DNA from: Bacteroidaceae bacterium | Lineage (GTDB): Bacteria; Bacteroidota; Bacteroidia; Bacteroidales; Bacteroidaceae | Length of the DNA: 64,000 nucleotides | Reading direction: 5' to 3' | NCBI GenBank assembly: GCA_017408685.1 | Contig: JAFQUE010000009.1 | Coordinates: 1-64,000, forward strand | Shown here: one piece after another, positions 40,484-49,727 of the stretch | Layout of the letters: the number at the start of each line of letters is the position of its first letter | Numbering within the stretch: the first letter of the stretch is position 1 | Notes under the pieces: generated by a model | What the model was told of the DNA's origin: nothing | Seen by the model: the letters and a program-made list of their open reading frames with translations, nothing else | Database searches by the model: none | Made by a program: the position numbers and the translations under genes

Positions 40484-40729
40484 ATGCTGTCTTGTTTCTG
40501 TCTGCACCTATTAGGGCAGAATATCAGTTTGGTTGCAAATGTACGAATTTATCGGGTAAACTTCTATTAAATAATATTTTTTAATATAAGTATACAAAAA
40601 AGAAGCCGTATTTTAAATCTTTTTCCGAATAATTGAGTATTTTCGCGGAAACTATTACATTTTGGGGTATCTGTACCCTGCGATATTGTATAACTGCTGG
40701 CGGCATATGCTGTCGTAATGTTTGGAACG

Positions 40730-41605
40730 ATGATATATTCTATGACCGGTTACGGAAAATCCGTAGCCATTTTTCAGGACAGGAAGATATGTGTGGAGAT
40801 TCGCTCTCTCAATGGCAAGGCCATGGACCTTTCTACCCGTATGGCTCCGCAGTTCAAGGGTCGTGAGATGGAAATCCGCACTTTGCTGTCGACGGAACTT
40901 GAACGTGGCAAGGTGGATTTTGCACTTTGGGTGGAGCAGGGCGAAAAGGCAGATACTCCCTCGATAAATCAGGCTGTAATGCAGGGGTATATCGAGCAGA
41001 TGACCGAGGTGTCAAAGGCAACCGGTCTCCCTTTACCGGGAAACCTCTTCGAGGTGCTGTTGCGTTTGCCCGAGACTGTGGCACGCAAGGAGGTGTATGA
41101 TGTCACTGACGAGGAGTGGGCTGTTGTGCTCGAGGCCGTCAAGGCTGCCATAGGTGACCTTCTCGCTTTCCGTAAGCAGGAGGGTGCGGCGCTGGAAGCG
41201 AAATTGCGTGGCAATATTTCGCAAATAACTTCTCTCCTGGCTTCGGTTGAACCGTTCGAGAAGGAACGCGTTGAGAAAATCCGTGCTCGTATTACCGATT
41301 CGCTCGAAAAGTTGGCGGGTGTGGAATATGACAGGAACCGTCTTGAACAGGAACTTATATTCTATATTGAAAAACTCGATGTAAACGAGGAAAAGCAGCG
41401 ATTGACAAATCATTTGAAATATTTTGTCGAGACTGTTGAAGGCCCAATAGGTCAGGGCAAGAAGCTCGGTTTCATAGCGCAGGAGATGGGGCGTGAAATA
41501 AACACTCTTGGCAGCAAGAGCAACCATGCTGAAATGCAGAACATCGTAGTGAAGATGAAAGATGAACTTGAGCAGATTAAGGAGCAGGTTCTTAATATAA
41601 TGTAA
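40730..41605 (+). CDS. yicC: YicC/YloC family endoribonuclease
   Basis: A 291-residue protein starting MIYSMTGYGKSVAIF, the family's defining N-terminus (MI-SMTGYG). It ends with the signature DVNEEKQRLTNHLKYF followed by KKLGFIAQEMGREINTLGSKSNHAEMQNIVVKMKDELEQIKEQVLNIM. Members form hexamers and cut RNA. An ATG four codons upstream (40718) is possible. The stop is 6 bp before gmk, as in many genomes. Confidence 0.95.
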   Translation: MIYSMTGYGKSVAIFQDRKICVEIRSLNGKAMDLSTRMAPQFKGREMEIRTLLSTELERGKVDFALWVEQGEKADTPSINQAVMQGYIEQMTEVSKATGLPLPGNLFEVLLRLPETVARKEVYDVTDEEWAVVLEAVKAAIGDLLAFRKQEGAALEAKLRGNISQITSLLASVEPFEKERVEKIRARITDSLEKLAGVEYDRNRLEQELIFYIEKLDVNEEKQRLTNHLKYFVETVEGPIGQGKKLGFIAQEMGREINTLGSKSNHAEMQNIVVKMKDELEQIKEQVLNIM

Positions 41606-41611
41606 AGAATT

Positions 41612-42178
41612 ATGAGTAAAGGAAAGGTCGTTATTTTCTCGGCGCCGTCCGGTTCGGGAAAGTCAACATTGGTGCATTTTCTTATGGATAGGGACCCTTC
41701 GTTCGGTTTCTCGGTCTCGGCAACCAGTCGTCCGCCACGTGGCGAAGAGGTTCACGGAGTTGATTATTTCTTCTTCACACCCGAGGAGTTTCGTGCGCGC
41801 ATTGCCGCCGATGAGTTTGTGGAGTATGAAGAGGTTTATCCCGGGCGCTATTACGGAACTCTCAAATCTCAGGTCGAGAGTCAATTGGAACAGCAGAACA
41901 TCCTTTTTGACGTTGATGTCAAGGGCGGTTGCAGCCTCAAGAAATATTACGCCGAGCGAGCTCTCTTCATCTTTGTGCAGGCACCCTCTATCGATACTCT
42001 GCGCGAGCGCCTTGTACGCCGTGGCGATACAGCACCCGACGAAATTGAAAAGCGTGTGAGCAAGGCTGAGTATGAGATGACATTCGCACAGTTTGCCGAT
42101 AGGGTAATCGTTAACGATGACCTTGACAAGGCAAAGGCCGAACTTGTTGAAATTGTCAATAAGTTTCTTAATGACTGA
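41612..42178 (+). CDS. gmk: guanylate kinase
   Basis: A 188-residue enzyme that phosphorylates GMP to GDP. The P-loop APSGSGKST is near residues 10-18. The GMP-binding motif SATSRPPRGEEVHGVDYFF and the Y-A-GRYYGT segment follow, with DVDVKGGCSLKKYY in the core. Its stop overlaps the nadD start, so the two are translationally coupled. Confidence 0.97.
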   Translation: MSKGKVVIFSAPSGSGKSTLVHFLMDRDPSFGFSVSATSRPPRGEEVHGVDYFFFTPEEFRARIAADEFVEYEEVYPGRYYGTLKSQVESQLEQQNILFDVDVKGGCSLKKYYAERALFIFVQAPSIDTLRERLVRRGDTAPDEIEKRVSKAEYEMTFAQFADRVIVNDDLDKAKAELVEIVNKFLND

Positions 42179-42743
42179 GACGATTGTAATCTTTGGCGGC
42201 AGCTTCGACCCAATCCATGTGGGGCACGTTGCTCTTGCCCGCGAGGTGTGTGCCCGCGGTCTGGCTTCGGAAGTGTGGTTCATGGTCTCTCCGCAGAATC
42301 CTCACAAGCAAGGGCGGGTTATGACCGATGAAAATCTGCGTCTGCAGATGGTGAAACTTGCCATTGGAGATAATCCAAGGTTCAAAGCATGCGATTTCGA
42401 GTTTGGGCTCCCGCGCCCTTCATACACGCTAAATACGCTCGCTGCCCTTGAAAAAGAGTATCCCGGCAGGAAATTCCGCCTGTTGATAGGTGCTGACAAT
42501 TGGGAAAAGTTTGACCTGTGGTACAAGGGCGATGAAATCCTCTCGCGTTACGGTGTCATCATCTATCCGCGCAATGGCGAGGAGGTTCCCGATTTGCCCG
42601 CCAATGCTGTGTGGCTGCCGGCTGAACTGTGTGACGTGAGTTCAACGGCCGTGCGTGGGGCTGTGCCCGCAGGTAAGGATATTTCAGGAATGGTGCCGCC
42701 CGTTGTCGAACGGTTTATAAAAGAAAAAGGATTGTATAAATGA
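42171..42743 (+). CDS. nadD: nicotinate-nucleotide adenylyltransferase
   Basis: ATG 42171 lies inside the last codons of gmk (ATGACTGA overlap) and gives 190 residues, normal for NadD. The upstream in-frame stretch within gmk is not part of it. The HxGH nucleotidyltransferase motif is in GGSFDPIHVGHVALA, and the second signature is DVSSTAVRGAVPAGKDISGMVPPVVERFI. It makes deamido-NAD from nicotinate mononucleotide, and thus belongs to the same pathway as nadB at 18-20 kb. Confidence 0.96.
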   Translation: MTETIVIFGGSFDPIHVGHVALAREVCARGLASEVWFMVSPQNPHKQGRVMTDENLRLQMVKLAIGDNPRFKACDFEFGLPRPSYTLNTLAALEKEYPGRKFRLLIGADNWEKFDLWYKGDEILSRYGVIIYPRNGEEVPDLPANAVWLPAELCDVSSTAVRGAVPAGKDISGMVPPVVERFIKEKGLYK

Positions 42744-43390
42744 AGAATAAAATTGTGTTGCTGCTTATATGTACTATTGTGCTGCCGTTTTATGCCGTGG
42801 CGCAGGTGCAACTTTATGACGATATGTGCGACCCCTTGCAGGCGGTTTTCTGCGATTATGTGAGGAACGAATCTTCGCAGAATTTCCTTTCTGCTCCGGA
42901 TGGTCAGTATACCGGAACGCTTATTGATGGGAAAATCTATGGTTGGGGTTTTATCCTTGCCGCCGACGGTACACGCTCTTTCGGGCAGTTCCGTAACGGA
43001 AAGAACATCTTCGGCCTTTCAATAAATGACAAGGTGGCAAAGGTGGGCAGTGAAAAGCACTATGTCCTTTATGACCTTGCTACCGGGGAGATTGCCCGTC
43101 TGTACACAAAAGAGGGCGATATGAATCTGGAATATCCGCTTGTCTCTTCGGAAAAAGATGGCGTTTCTCCATACTCTTTCAAGAAAGAAAGATATGCCAA
43201 TGGAGATGTGTATATAGGAGAGTTTTACAAGGGTAAACGCCACGGTTATGGCGTCTATTATTGGAAGAATGGCGATATATGGTACGGAAAATACGAGGGT
43301 GGCTATCGCAACGGCTATGGAATGCTCATAAATGCCGACCACCGTATTTTTTACGGCAAATGGCTGGGGGACAGCAGAGTCGATGAGTAA
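42740..43390 (+). CDS. exported MORN-repeat protein
   Basis: A 216-residue protein with a signal peptide (MKNKIVLLLICTIVLPFYAVAQ). The mature part contains MORN-type 'Y-G-F--G--HGYG' units, clearest in YANGDVYIGEFYKGKRHGYGVYYWKNG and DIWYGKYEGGYRNGYGMLI. MORN repeats make beta-hairpin rods that bind lipids or proteins. The start overlaps the nadD stop by 4 bp (ATGA), so it is coupled to it although the functions seem unrelated. Confidence 0.85.
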   Translation: MKNKIVLLLICTIVLPFYAVAQVQLYDDMCDPLQAVFCDYVRNESSQNFLSAPDGQYTGTLIDGKIYGWGFILAADGTRSFGQFRNGKNIFGLSINDKVAKVGSEKHYVLYDLATGEIARLYTKEGDMNLEYPLVSSEKDGVSPYSFKKERYANGDVYIGEFYKGKRHGYGVYYWKNGDIWYGKYEGGYRNGYGMLINADHRIFYGKWLGDSRVDE

Positions 43391-43461
43391 ATATTCGGAA
43401 CTTGAAATACCTGATTGAATATATACCGTATAAATTGTGGCTTGATAACTTTAATAAAGAT

Positions 43462-44742
43462 ATGATGAAAAGAGGATTTTTGCATTTTGTGTCATTGGTC
43501 GTGATTTCGTTTTTGGTGTTGCCGGTTGCGGCGCAGAGCGAGAGTGTTGTTACATTGTCGGGCAACGGGTACATAACCGCAGGTCCTGAAAAAAATGCGT
43601 TCATTGACGAACAACATTGCGAACTTCGTAACTGGAATAATGCAGAGACTGTAGTCAGTTTTTATTTCAGGGTAGAGAAAATTGGTAAAATGGAGGTTGC
43701 GCTCAAGGCAAAAGGACATTCAAGAATAGAGGTCTCTCTCTTGGGCAAAACAAAAAAGATAAAGATTGACAGCGACACTTTGGCGCGTGTAAATGTCGGC
43801 ACTTTCAAGGTAAAGGAGCCCGGGTATGTAAAAATGGATGTCCGTGGCATTAAAATAAAGAATGGTGAGGATTTCGGCAATGTGGCGGCAGTTATCGTAG
43901 GCGGCGATGCGGTTCCTGTTGTGTGTGTCGGTCCTGAGTTCAGTACCCATTTCGGCCGTCGTGGTTCGTCGGTACATTTGGGTTACGGCCTTCCCGAGGA
44001 GAATGTGGAGTGGTTCTATAACGAGGTTGTAGTGCCCGAAGAGGGTGATATCCCCAGCAGTTATTATATGGTTTGCGGTTTCGGTCAGGGATACTTCGGC
44101 ATGCAGAACAACAGCCCGCATAAGAGAAGGGTGCTCTTTTCGGTGTGGAGCCCATACGAAACCGATAATGCTGCCGAAATCCCCGATTCGCTGCGTGTGG
44201 TTCTTCTAAAGAAAGGCGAGAATGTACAAGTGCAGGACTTCGGTAACGAAGGCTCCGGCGGGCAGAGTTTCATGCATTATGAATGGAAACCGGGCGAACG
44301 CTGCCGTTTCCTTATGGGAATAAGACCCGACGGCAACGGCAATACCGTATATACGGCATACTTCTTCGACAATCATAAGTGCAAGTGGCAACTTGTGGCG
44401 TCTTTTCGTCGCCCCAAAATCACCACATGGTATACCGGTGCACACTCTTTCCTTGAGAATTTCAATCCTGCAATGGGTTACATAAACCGCAAGGCATGTT
44501 ATAGCAACCAGTGGGCGCGTACCGTTGACGGCAGGTGGCTTCCGGTGACACATGCACGTTTCACCTGTGATGCCACGGGACATCAGCGACAGCGTCTTGA
44601 CTATCGCGGCGGAGTGGAAGGCGAAGGTTTCTTCCTCACAATGGGAGGTTTCTTCGATGATTATCTGAAGTCGGGTACTTGGTTCGAGCGTACAGGTAAT
44701 GTGACGGAGGCCCCGGATATTGATTTTTCAACACTTGAATAA
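43462..44742 (+). CDS. DUF3472 family exported protein
   Basis: From ATG 43462 (MMKRGFLHFVSLVVISFLVLPVAAQ) 426 residues with signal peptide. A first beta-sandwich module (about residues 30-140, DUF5077-like, with the YITAGPEKNAFI start) is followed by the DUF3472 domain with YYMVCGFGQGYFGMQNNSPHKRRVLFSVWSPYET and MHYEWKPGERCRFLM. Related proteins occur in glycan-utilisation loci and are thought to bind carbohydrate. Another ATG lies directly after the first. An open stretch of 20 codons upstream has no signal-peptide logic. Confidence 0.85.
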   Translation: MMKRGFLHFVSLVVISFLVLPVAAQSESVVTLSGNGYITAGPEKNAFIDEQHCELRNWNNAETVVSFYFRVEKIGKMEVALKAKGHSRIEVSLLGKTKKIKIDSDTLARVNVGTFKVKEPGYVKMDVRGIKIKNGEDFGNVAAVIVGGDAVPVVCVGPEFSTHFGRRGSSVHLGYGLPEENVEWFYNEVVVPEEGDIPSSYYMVCGFGQGYFGMQNNSPHKRRVLFSVWSPYETDNAAEIPDSLRVVLLKKGENVQVQDFGNEGSGGQSFMHYEWKPGERCRFLMGIRPDGNGNTVYTAYFFDNHKCKWQLVASFRRPKITTWYTGAHSFLENFNPAMGYINRKACYSNQWARTVDGRWLPVTHARFTCDATGHQRQRLDYRGGVEGEGFFLTMGGFFDDYLKSGTWFERTGNVTEAPDIDFSTLE

Positions 44743-44778
44743 GGAGGTGCTTAAAATTTTGAAATTTTTATAACAAAA

Positions 44779-44809
44779 TTGTGAAGGTATATTATTTTGG
44801 TTATCTTTG
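44779..44809 (+). promoter_or_regulatory. promoter of the GH109-type gene
   Basis: TTG at 44779-44781, 20 bp, then TATCTTTG at 44802-44809, a near-ideal Bacteroidetes -33/-7 pair. The leader to the ATG is about 100 bp long and A/T-rich. Confidence 0.7.
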
Positions 44810-44910
44810 CATTTGTATCCTAACATGTGTAATGTGGTTTTTACAGGCATTTTGGTGATACTGACATTGGAGATATTTACAAACAATATTTATTTAAAAC
44901 ACACTGTAAT

Positions 44911-46584
44911 ATGAACTTGAAGAAATTTTTCGGTCTTGCCTTGTGTGGTATTATGGCCTTTGCAGGCTCTACAGCACAGGCACAGTCACTTTCTCCATCG
45001 ACAAAGTGGCATTGGGACAAGGGTACTATTGTAGTTGAGACACCTGAGCGTCCTGCCGGTCAGGAGCACGCTCTGAATCTCGCAGTTGCTCCAATCAAGA
45101 CTGTACGCGTTGCTTTCGTGGGTCTTGGTATGCGCGGCCCCGGTGCTGTGGTACGTTTCTGCCGTATCCCGGGTGTTGAGATTGTAGCTCTTTGCGACTA
45201 TGAGTATGAGCGCGCAGAGAAGTGCCAGGAAGAACTTCGCAAGCAGGGCCTTATCCCGGCTGACATCTACTATGGCGAGAAGGGTTACGAGGAACTTTGC
45301 AAGCGCCCCGACATCGACCTCGTTTATGTTGCTGCTGACTGGAACCACCACTATCCTGTAGCAAAGTGCGCTCTTGAGAACGGCAAGCACACAGCAATCG
45401 AGGTGCCTTCTGCAATGAACCTTGAGCAGTGCTGGAGTCTTATCGACCTCGCAGAGAAGACACGTCTCCACTGTTTCATCCTTGAGAACTGCTGCTACGA
45501 TGACTATGAGATGAACGCTCTTGCAATGGCTCAGGACGGCGTATTTGGCGAGATTATCCGCGCCGAGGGTGCTTATATCCACAGCCTCGAGTGGTTCTGG
45601 GACGCATACTGGAAGGACCCCGCCGACAACGACGTTGACAACCTCCACTGGCGTCTTAAGTACAACAAGGAGAACCGTGGCGACCTCTACGCTACTCACG
45701 GCCTTGGCCCCGTTGCACAGTGCCTCGACATTCACCGTGGCGACCGCTTCACAACATTGGTTGCAATGGATACAGATCCTTTCTTCGGTAAGGAACTTGT
45801 AAAGGAGAAGACAGGTAAGGAGTGTAAGGAGTTCCGTAACGGTGACCACACTACTACACTCATGCGTACAGCAAAGGGTAAGGTTGTTGAAATCCAGCAC
45901 AACGTGATGACTCCTCAACCATACAACCGCTTGTTCAAACTCACAGGTACAAAAGGTTATGCTACAAAGTATCCTACACCTGAACTCGCACTTTCGGGTG
46001 AGGCACTCAAGGGCACAGGCGCTCCTCAGGTCGACAACCTCAACGCTCACGGTTTCATGAGCGCAGAGCAGAGAAACGCTATGATGGCAAAGTACTACCA
46101 CCCAATCCTCAAGAAGTATGTTGAGAAGGGTCGCGACCTCGGTCACGGTGGTATGGACTTCGTAATGGATTCACGTCTCGTTTACTGCTTGCAGAACGGT
46201 CTTCCACTTGATATGGACGTTTATGACTTGGCAGAGTGGTGCTGCTTGGCAGAACTCGGTACATTGTCAATGGACAACAACTGCGCTGCTGTAACATTCC
46301 CTGACTTCACACGTGGTTACTGGGATGTTCAGAAGGGTTACAAGCACGCTTATGCTGCTCCCGAGGCAGAGGCTGCTGCTGAGGCATACGCCGAGGCTTA
46401 CAGCGCTGCACAGAAGGAGGTAACTGCCAAGAAGAACCTTTGGGCTCTCTACGACGCAGTTAAGGCTGCCAAGGCTTCAGGCGACGCAAAGGCTCAGGTA
46501 AAGGCACAGAAGATACTCGACGCAGCCAAGGCTTCTGCCGACAAGGCAATTGCAAAGACTATGAAGAAGTTTGAGAAGAAGTAA
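44911..46584 (+). CDS. Gfo/Idh/MocA family protein, GH109-type glycosidase-like, with Ala/Lys-rich tail
   Basis: A 557-residue exported protein (signal peptide MNLKKFFGLALCGIMAFAGSTAQA). The Rossmann dinucleotide motif VAFVGLGMRGPGAVVRF is near residue 70, and the family signature AADWNHHYPVAKCALENGKHTAIEVP is followed by ILENCCYDDYEMNALAMAQ. GH109 enzymes use bound NAD to remove alpha-N-acetylgalactosamine. The domain ends near residue 484 (GYWDVQKGYKHAYAAP). The last 73 residues are an unusual Ala/Lys/Glu-rich helix. Codons are strongly biased toward C-ending and 'optimal' forms compared with neighbours, suggesting high expression. It stands alone between its own promoter and terminator. 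Substrate is inferred. Confidence 0.9.
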   Translation: MNLKKFFGLALCGIMAFAGSTAQAQSLSPSTKWHWDKGTIVVETPERPAGQEHALNLAVAPIKTVRVAFVGLGMRGPGAVVRFCRIPGVEIVALCDYEYERAEKCQEELRKQGLIPADIYYGEKGYEELCKRPDIDLVYVAADWNHHYPVAKCALENGKHTAIEVPSAMNLEQCWSLIDLAEKTRLHCFILENCCYDDYEMNALAMAQDGVFGEIIRAEGAYIHSLEWFWDAYWKDPADNDVDNLHWRLKYNKENRGDLYATHGLGPVAQCLDIHRGDRFTTLVAMDTDPFFGKELVKEKTGKECKEFRNGDHTTTLMRTAKGKVVEIQHNVMTPQPYNRLFKLTGTKGYATKYPTPELALSGEALKGTGAPQVDNLNAHGFMSAEQRNAMMAKYYHPILKKYVEKGRDLGHGGMDFVMDSRLVYCLQNGLPLDMDVYDLAEWCCLAELGTLSMDNNCAAVTFPDFTRGYWDVQKGYKHAYAAPEAEAAAEAYAEAYSAAQKEVTAKKNLWALYDAVKAAKASGDAKAQVKAQKILDAAKASADKAIAKTMKKFEKK

Positions 46585-46608
46585 TAGAAACACTTCAAAG
46601 ATAATTCA

Positions 46609-46640
46609 GCGAGGCGCCCGTTTGGGCGCCTCGCTTTTTT
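46609..46640 (+). terminator. intrinsic terminator after the GH109-type gene
   Basis: An 11-bp GC-rich stem (GCGAGGCGCCC with GGGCGCCTCGC) around a GTTT loop, followed by six T. A textbook Rho-independent terminator 24 bp past the stop codon. Confidence 0.93.
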
Positions 46641-46775
46641 GATTTATAATCAGAAGTTCCAGATGGCAGTTGCCGGCATTTACAAATATTCGTAAAAATC
46701 CATTAATTGTTTGCAAAAATATAGATTAGCGATACGCAATTTTGTAATAATTATAGGTTTTTTGAAGTTTCTTTG

Positions 46776-46783
46776 TAAATTTG
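46776..46783 (+). promoter_or_regulatory. -7 promoter element for the aromatic cluster
   Basis: TAAATTTG, an exact TAnnTTTG match 37 bp before the DAHP synthase ATG. A clear TTTG at normal -33 spacing is missing. No attenuator-like leader peptide is evident. Confidence 0.45.
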
Positions 46784-46820
46784 CGTCTTACAATATATAT
46801 TAAGTAAATTATAACTAACT

Positions 46821-47834
46821 ATGATAGCAGTATTAAAACATGGAGTAACCAAGGCCCAGCAGGATAACCTTATCCATTGGCTTGAGTCGCAGAACGTGCG
46901 GGTGCATGTGTCTGAAGGTGAAATGCAGACGGTGATTGGCCTCATTGGCGATACCCGCAAGATTGATATCGACCTGCTTGCAGGTCTTGAGATAGTTGAC
47001 CGTGTCACACGCATAACCGACCCGTTCAAGAGTGCAAACCGCAGTTTCCACCCCGAAGACACGGTAGTTATTGTGGGCAGGGGCGAAAACCAAGTAAAAA
47101 TCGGTGGCGGTAACTTTGCCATTATGGCAGGTCCATGCTCTGTTGAAAGCGAAGAGCAGATTTTGACAGTTGCCCGTGCGGTGAAGGCGTCGGGTGCCAA
47201 CATTCTGCGTGGCGGTGCTTTCAAACCCCGCACTTCGCCTTATGATTTCCAGGGTCTGCGCGCCGAGGGATTGCAGTTGCTTCTGAAAGCGCGTGAGGCT
47301 ACCGGTTTGCCCATTGTTACAGAAATAATGAGCGCGTCGCACCTTGACCTCTTTGCCGATGTAGATATAATTCAGGTGGGTGCGCGCAACATGCAGAACT
47401 TCGAATTGCTCAAGGAACTTGGACGTTGCAACAAGCCCATTCTGCTCAAGCGCGGCCTCTCTGCCACTCTCAAGGAACTTCTGATGAGTGCCGAGTATAT
47501 TATGTCCGAGGGCAACGAACAGGTTATCCTTTGTGAGCGCGGTATCCGCAGTTATGATAACTACACACGCAATGTGCTTGATCTTGCCGCGGTGCCTGTG
47601 CTTCAGGGACTCACTCATCTTCCTATTGTTGTTGACCCCAGCCACGCAACAGGTGTCTCACGCCTTGTGCGCCCAATGGCATGCGCTGCAACAGCTGCCG
47701 GAGCCGACGGACTTATCATCGAGGTTCACAATGACCCTGTATGTGCCCTTTGCGACGGTGCGCAGTCGCTCACTCCCGAGCAGTTCGATGAGGTTGCCCA
47801 GCGTGTGCGTGAAATTCGCGGTATAATGCACTGA
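46821..47834 (+). CDS. aroF: 3-deoxy-7-phosphoheptulonate synthase (DAHP synthase, type I beta with ferredoxin-like domain)
   Basis: A 337-residue enzyme that condenses PEP with erythrose 4-phosphate, the first step of the shikimate pathway. Residues 1-75 (MIAVLKHGVTKAQQDNLIHWLESQNVRVHVSEG) are the ferredoxin-like regulatory domain. The barrel contains MAGPCSVES, GGAFKPRTSPYDFQG, LLKRGLSAT and VDPSHATG. There is no fused chorismate mutase domain, unlike the DAHP synthase-CM proteins I remember from many Bacteroides; here CM is on PheA. It opens a cluster of five genes and ends 2 bp before tyrA. Confidence 0.95.
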   Translation: MIAVLKHGVTKAQQDNLIHWLESQNVRVHVSEGEMQTVIGLIGDTRKIDIDLLAGLEIVDRVTRITDPFKSANRSFHPEDTVVIVGRGENQVKIGGGNFAIMAGPCSVESEEQILTVARAVKASGANILRGGAFKPRTSPYDFQGLRAEGLQLLLKAREATGLPIVTEIMSASHLDLFADVDIIQVGARNMQNFELLKELGRCNKPILLKRGLSATLKELLMSAEYIMSEGNEQVILCERGIRSYDNYTRNVLDLAAVPVLQGLTHLPIVVDPSHATGVSRLVRPMACAATAAGADGLIIEVHNDPVCALCDGAQSLTPEQFDEVAQRVREIRGIMH

Positions 47835-47836
47835 TT

Positions 47837-48667
47837 ATGATTGTAGGCATTGTAGGTTTAGGGCTAATAGGCGGTTCTGCGGCCAAGGCATTCAAGGCCG
47901 CCGGCTATACGGTCTATGCCTTTGACATCAACAGGCAGATAGTAGGTTATGCCCAATTGGAAGGTACTGTCGACGCAGAACTCACGGTCGGCAATCTTGG
48001 GGAGTGTGGCCTGGTGCTGCTCACGGCAACCCCACAGGCGGTAATAGGGTATATTGGCGGAAATGCAAAGCATATCTCCTGTAATGCTCTTGTGGTCGAC
48101 TTCTGCGGTACCAAATGCGCTGTATGTGAAAAAGGCTTTACCCTTGCTGCCGAGCATGGTTTCACTTATGTAGGCGGTCACCCTATGGCCGGTCTGCAAT
48201 ATTCGGGTTACAAGTACTCCAAAGCGACATTGTTCAGTGGTGCGTCATTCATAATGGTACCTCCTGTACACGATGACATTGCGCTTCTCGACCGTGTGAA
48301 GCAGTCATTGAGTCCGCTCGGTTTCAAGAAGTATGTTGTTACCACAGCCGATTTTCACGACCGCATGATTGCCTACACATCGCAGATGTGTCATGTTGTT
48401 TCCAATGCTTTTATAAAAAGTCCCTCGGCAAAGTTTCATAGGGGGTACAGTGCGGGCAGTTTCCGGGATTTTACACGTGTGTCGCGCCTGAACGAGGATA
48501 TGTGGACCGAACTGTTTCTCGAGAACAAGGAACATCTTTTGAATGAACTCGATTTGTTGATAAACTCTCTTCGTGAGTATCGCGAGGCTATTGCCCATGA
48601 TGACGCCGATACCTTGCGCACTCTGCTGCGTGACGGCAGGATAGCGAAGGAAGAGACTGAAAAATAG
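47837..48667 (+). CDS. tyrA: prephenate dehydrogenase
   Basis: A 276-residue enzyme that makes 4-hydroxyphenylpyruvate for tyrosine. The N-terminal NAD motif GLGLIGGS is at residues 7-14, DFCGTKC forms a cofactor loop, and GGHPMAG holds the catalytic His. The C-terminal helical part is of normal size and has no ACT domain, so tyrosine inhibition may be weak or absent. It starts 2 bp after the DAHP synthase stop. Confidence 0.93.
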   Translation: MIVGIVGLGLIGGSAAKAFKAAGYTVYAFDINRQIVGYAQLEGTVDAELTVGNLGECGLVLLTATPQAVIGYIGGNAKHISCNALVVDFCGTKCAVCEKGFTLAAEHGFTYVGGHPMAGLQYSGYKYSKATLFSGASFIMVPPVHDDIALLDRVKQSLSPLGFKKYVVTTADFHDRMIAYTSQMCHVVSNAFIKSPSAKFHRGYSAGSFRDFTRVSRLNEDMWTELFLENKEHLLNELDLLINSLREYREAIAHDDADTLRTLLRDGRIAKEETEK

Positions 48668-48677
48668 AACTTTTCCC

Positions 48678-49727
48678 ATGCAGTACAATACAATACACGT
48701 TGAGGCCTCACGCAGTTACGATATCCACATAGGCCGCGGTATTCTAAAAAAACTGGGTGACTTTGTGCGTCCGTTGCTTGGCAGTTGCCGCTTGGTTGTA
48801 CTCACCGACAGTAATGTCAATGCGCTTTATGGCAATGACATAATGGAGCATTTGAGCGCAGCTGGCTACAATGCATGTAAGTATGTAATCCAGGCAGGCG
48901 AGGTTTCGAAATGTGCCGGGAACCTGCTGGCTTTCCTCAACTTCATGGCTGCAGAGCAACTCACGCGCAGTGACGCGGTTGTTGCCTTCGGTGGTGGAGT
49001 GGTTGGTGACCTTGGAGGTCTTTCGGCGTCACTCTATCTGCGTGGAGTAAAATATATCCAGGTACCTACTACCTTGCTTGCCGCAGTGGACAGTTCGGTC
49101 GGCGGTAAGACTGCAATCGATATCCCCGCCGGAAAGAACCTTGTGGGTGGTTTCTATCAACCCTCATTGGTGTGTTGTGACACGGTTCTCATGGATACCC
49201 TTCCAAAAGATATATACCGTGACGGTTGTGCCGAGGTGATAAAATACGGCATGATTCTTGATGCGGAACTTTATAAAACCCTGCATACTCTTCCTTTCGA
49301 CCGCGAGGAGGTTGTGGCACGTTGCGTGGAAATCAAGCGCGATGTTGTGCAGCAGGACGAATTTGACAACGGCATACGCGGCCTGTTGAACTTTGGGCAC
49401 ACATTCGGTCATGCCATTGAGAAATTGAGCAACTTCGGCGTGTCGCATGGCGAGGCTGTGGCGAAAGGTATGGTCATTGCTGCCCGAATGGCTCCATTGT
49501 GCGGTTTGTGCGATGTTGCCGATGAACTCTCGGCACTTCTTGTGCAGTATGGTTTTGATATAAGTTGCCCTTATAGTGCTCAAGAGGTGTATGAGGCGTT
49601 GCTTACTGACAAGAAACGCCGCGGAGGGAAAATTTCAGTTGTGCTGCCACGTGCCTTAGGTGACTGTACCCTTGTTACCCTGCCGGTAGAGGAGGTTGGT
49701 GTTTTACTATCAAAAGTGATTGCCTGA
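48678..49727 (+). CDS. aroB: 3-dehydroquinate synthase
   Basis: A 349-residue NAD- and metal-dependent cyclase turning DAHP into 3-dehydroquinate. The conserved core AVVAFGGGVVGDLGGLSASLYLRGVKYIQVPTTLLAAVDSSVGGKTAIDIPAGKN and the metal histidines in FGHTFGHAIE and SHGEAVAKG are present. It starts 10 bp after tyrA and its stop overlaps the start of aroA by one base. Confidence 0.97.
   Translation: MQYNTIHVEASRSYDIHIGRGILKKLGDFVRPLLGSCRLVVLTDSNVNALYGNDIMEHLSAAGYNACKYVIQAGEVSKCAGNLLAFLNFMAAEQLTRSDAVVAFGGGVVGDLGGLSASLYLRGVKYIQVPTTLLAAVDSSVGGKTAIDIPAGKNLVGGFYQPSLVCCDTVLMDTLPKDIYRDGCAEVIKYGMILDAELYKTLHTLPFDREEVVARCVEIKRDVVQQDEFDNGIRGLLNFGHTFGHAIEKLSNFGVSHGEAVAKGMVIAARMAPLCGLCDVADELSALLVQYGFDISCPYSAQEVYEALLTDKKRRGGKISVVLPRALGDCTLVTLPVEEVGVLLSKVIA

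Noticed and set aside
44986..46146. A 386-codon open frame on the minus strand opposite the GH109-type gene
   Set aside because: It is a by-product of the strong C-ending codon bias of the real gene; the translation is Cys/Val/Leu-rich with no fold logic.
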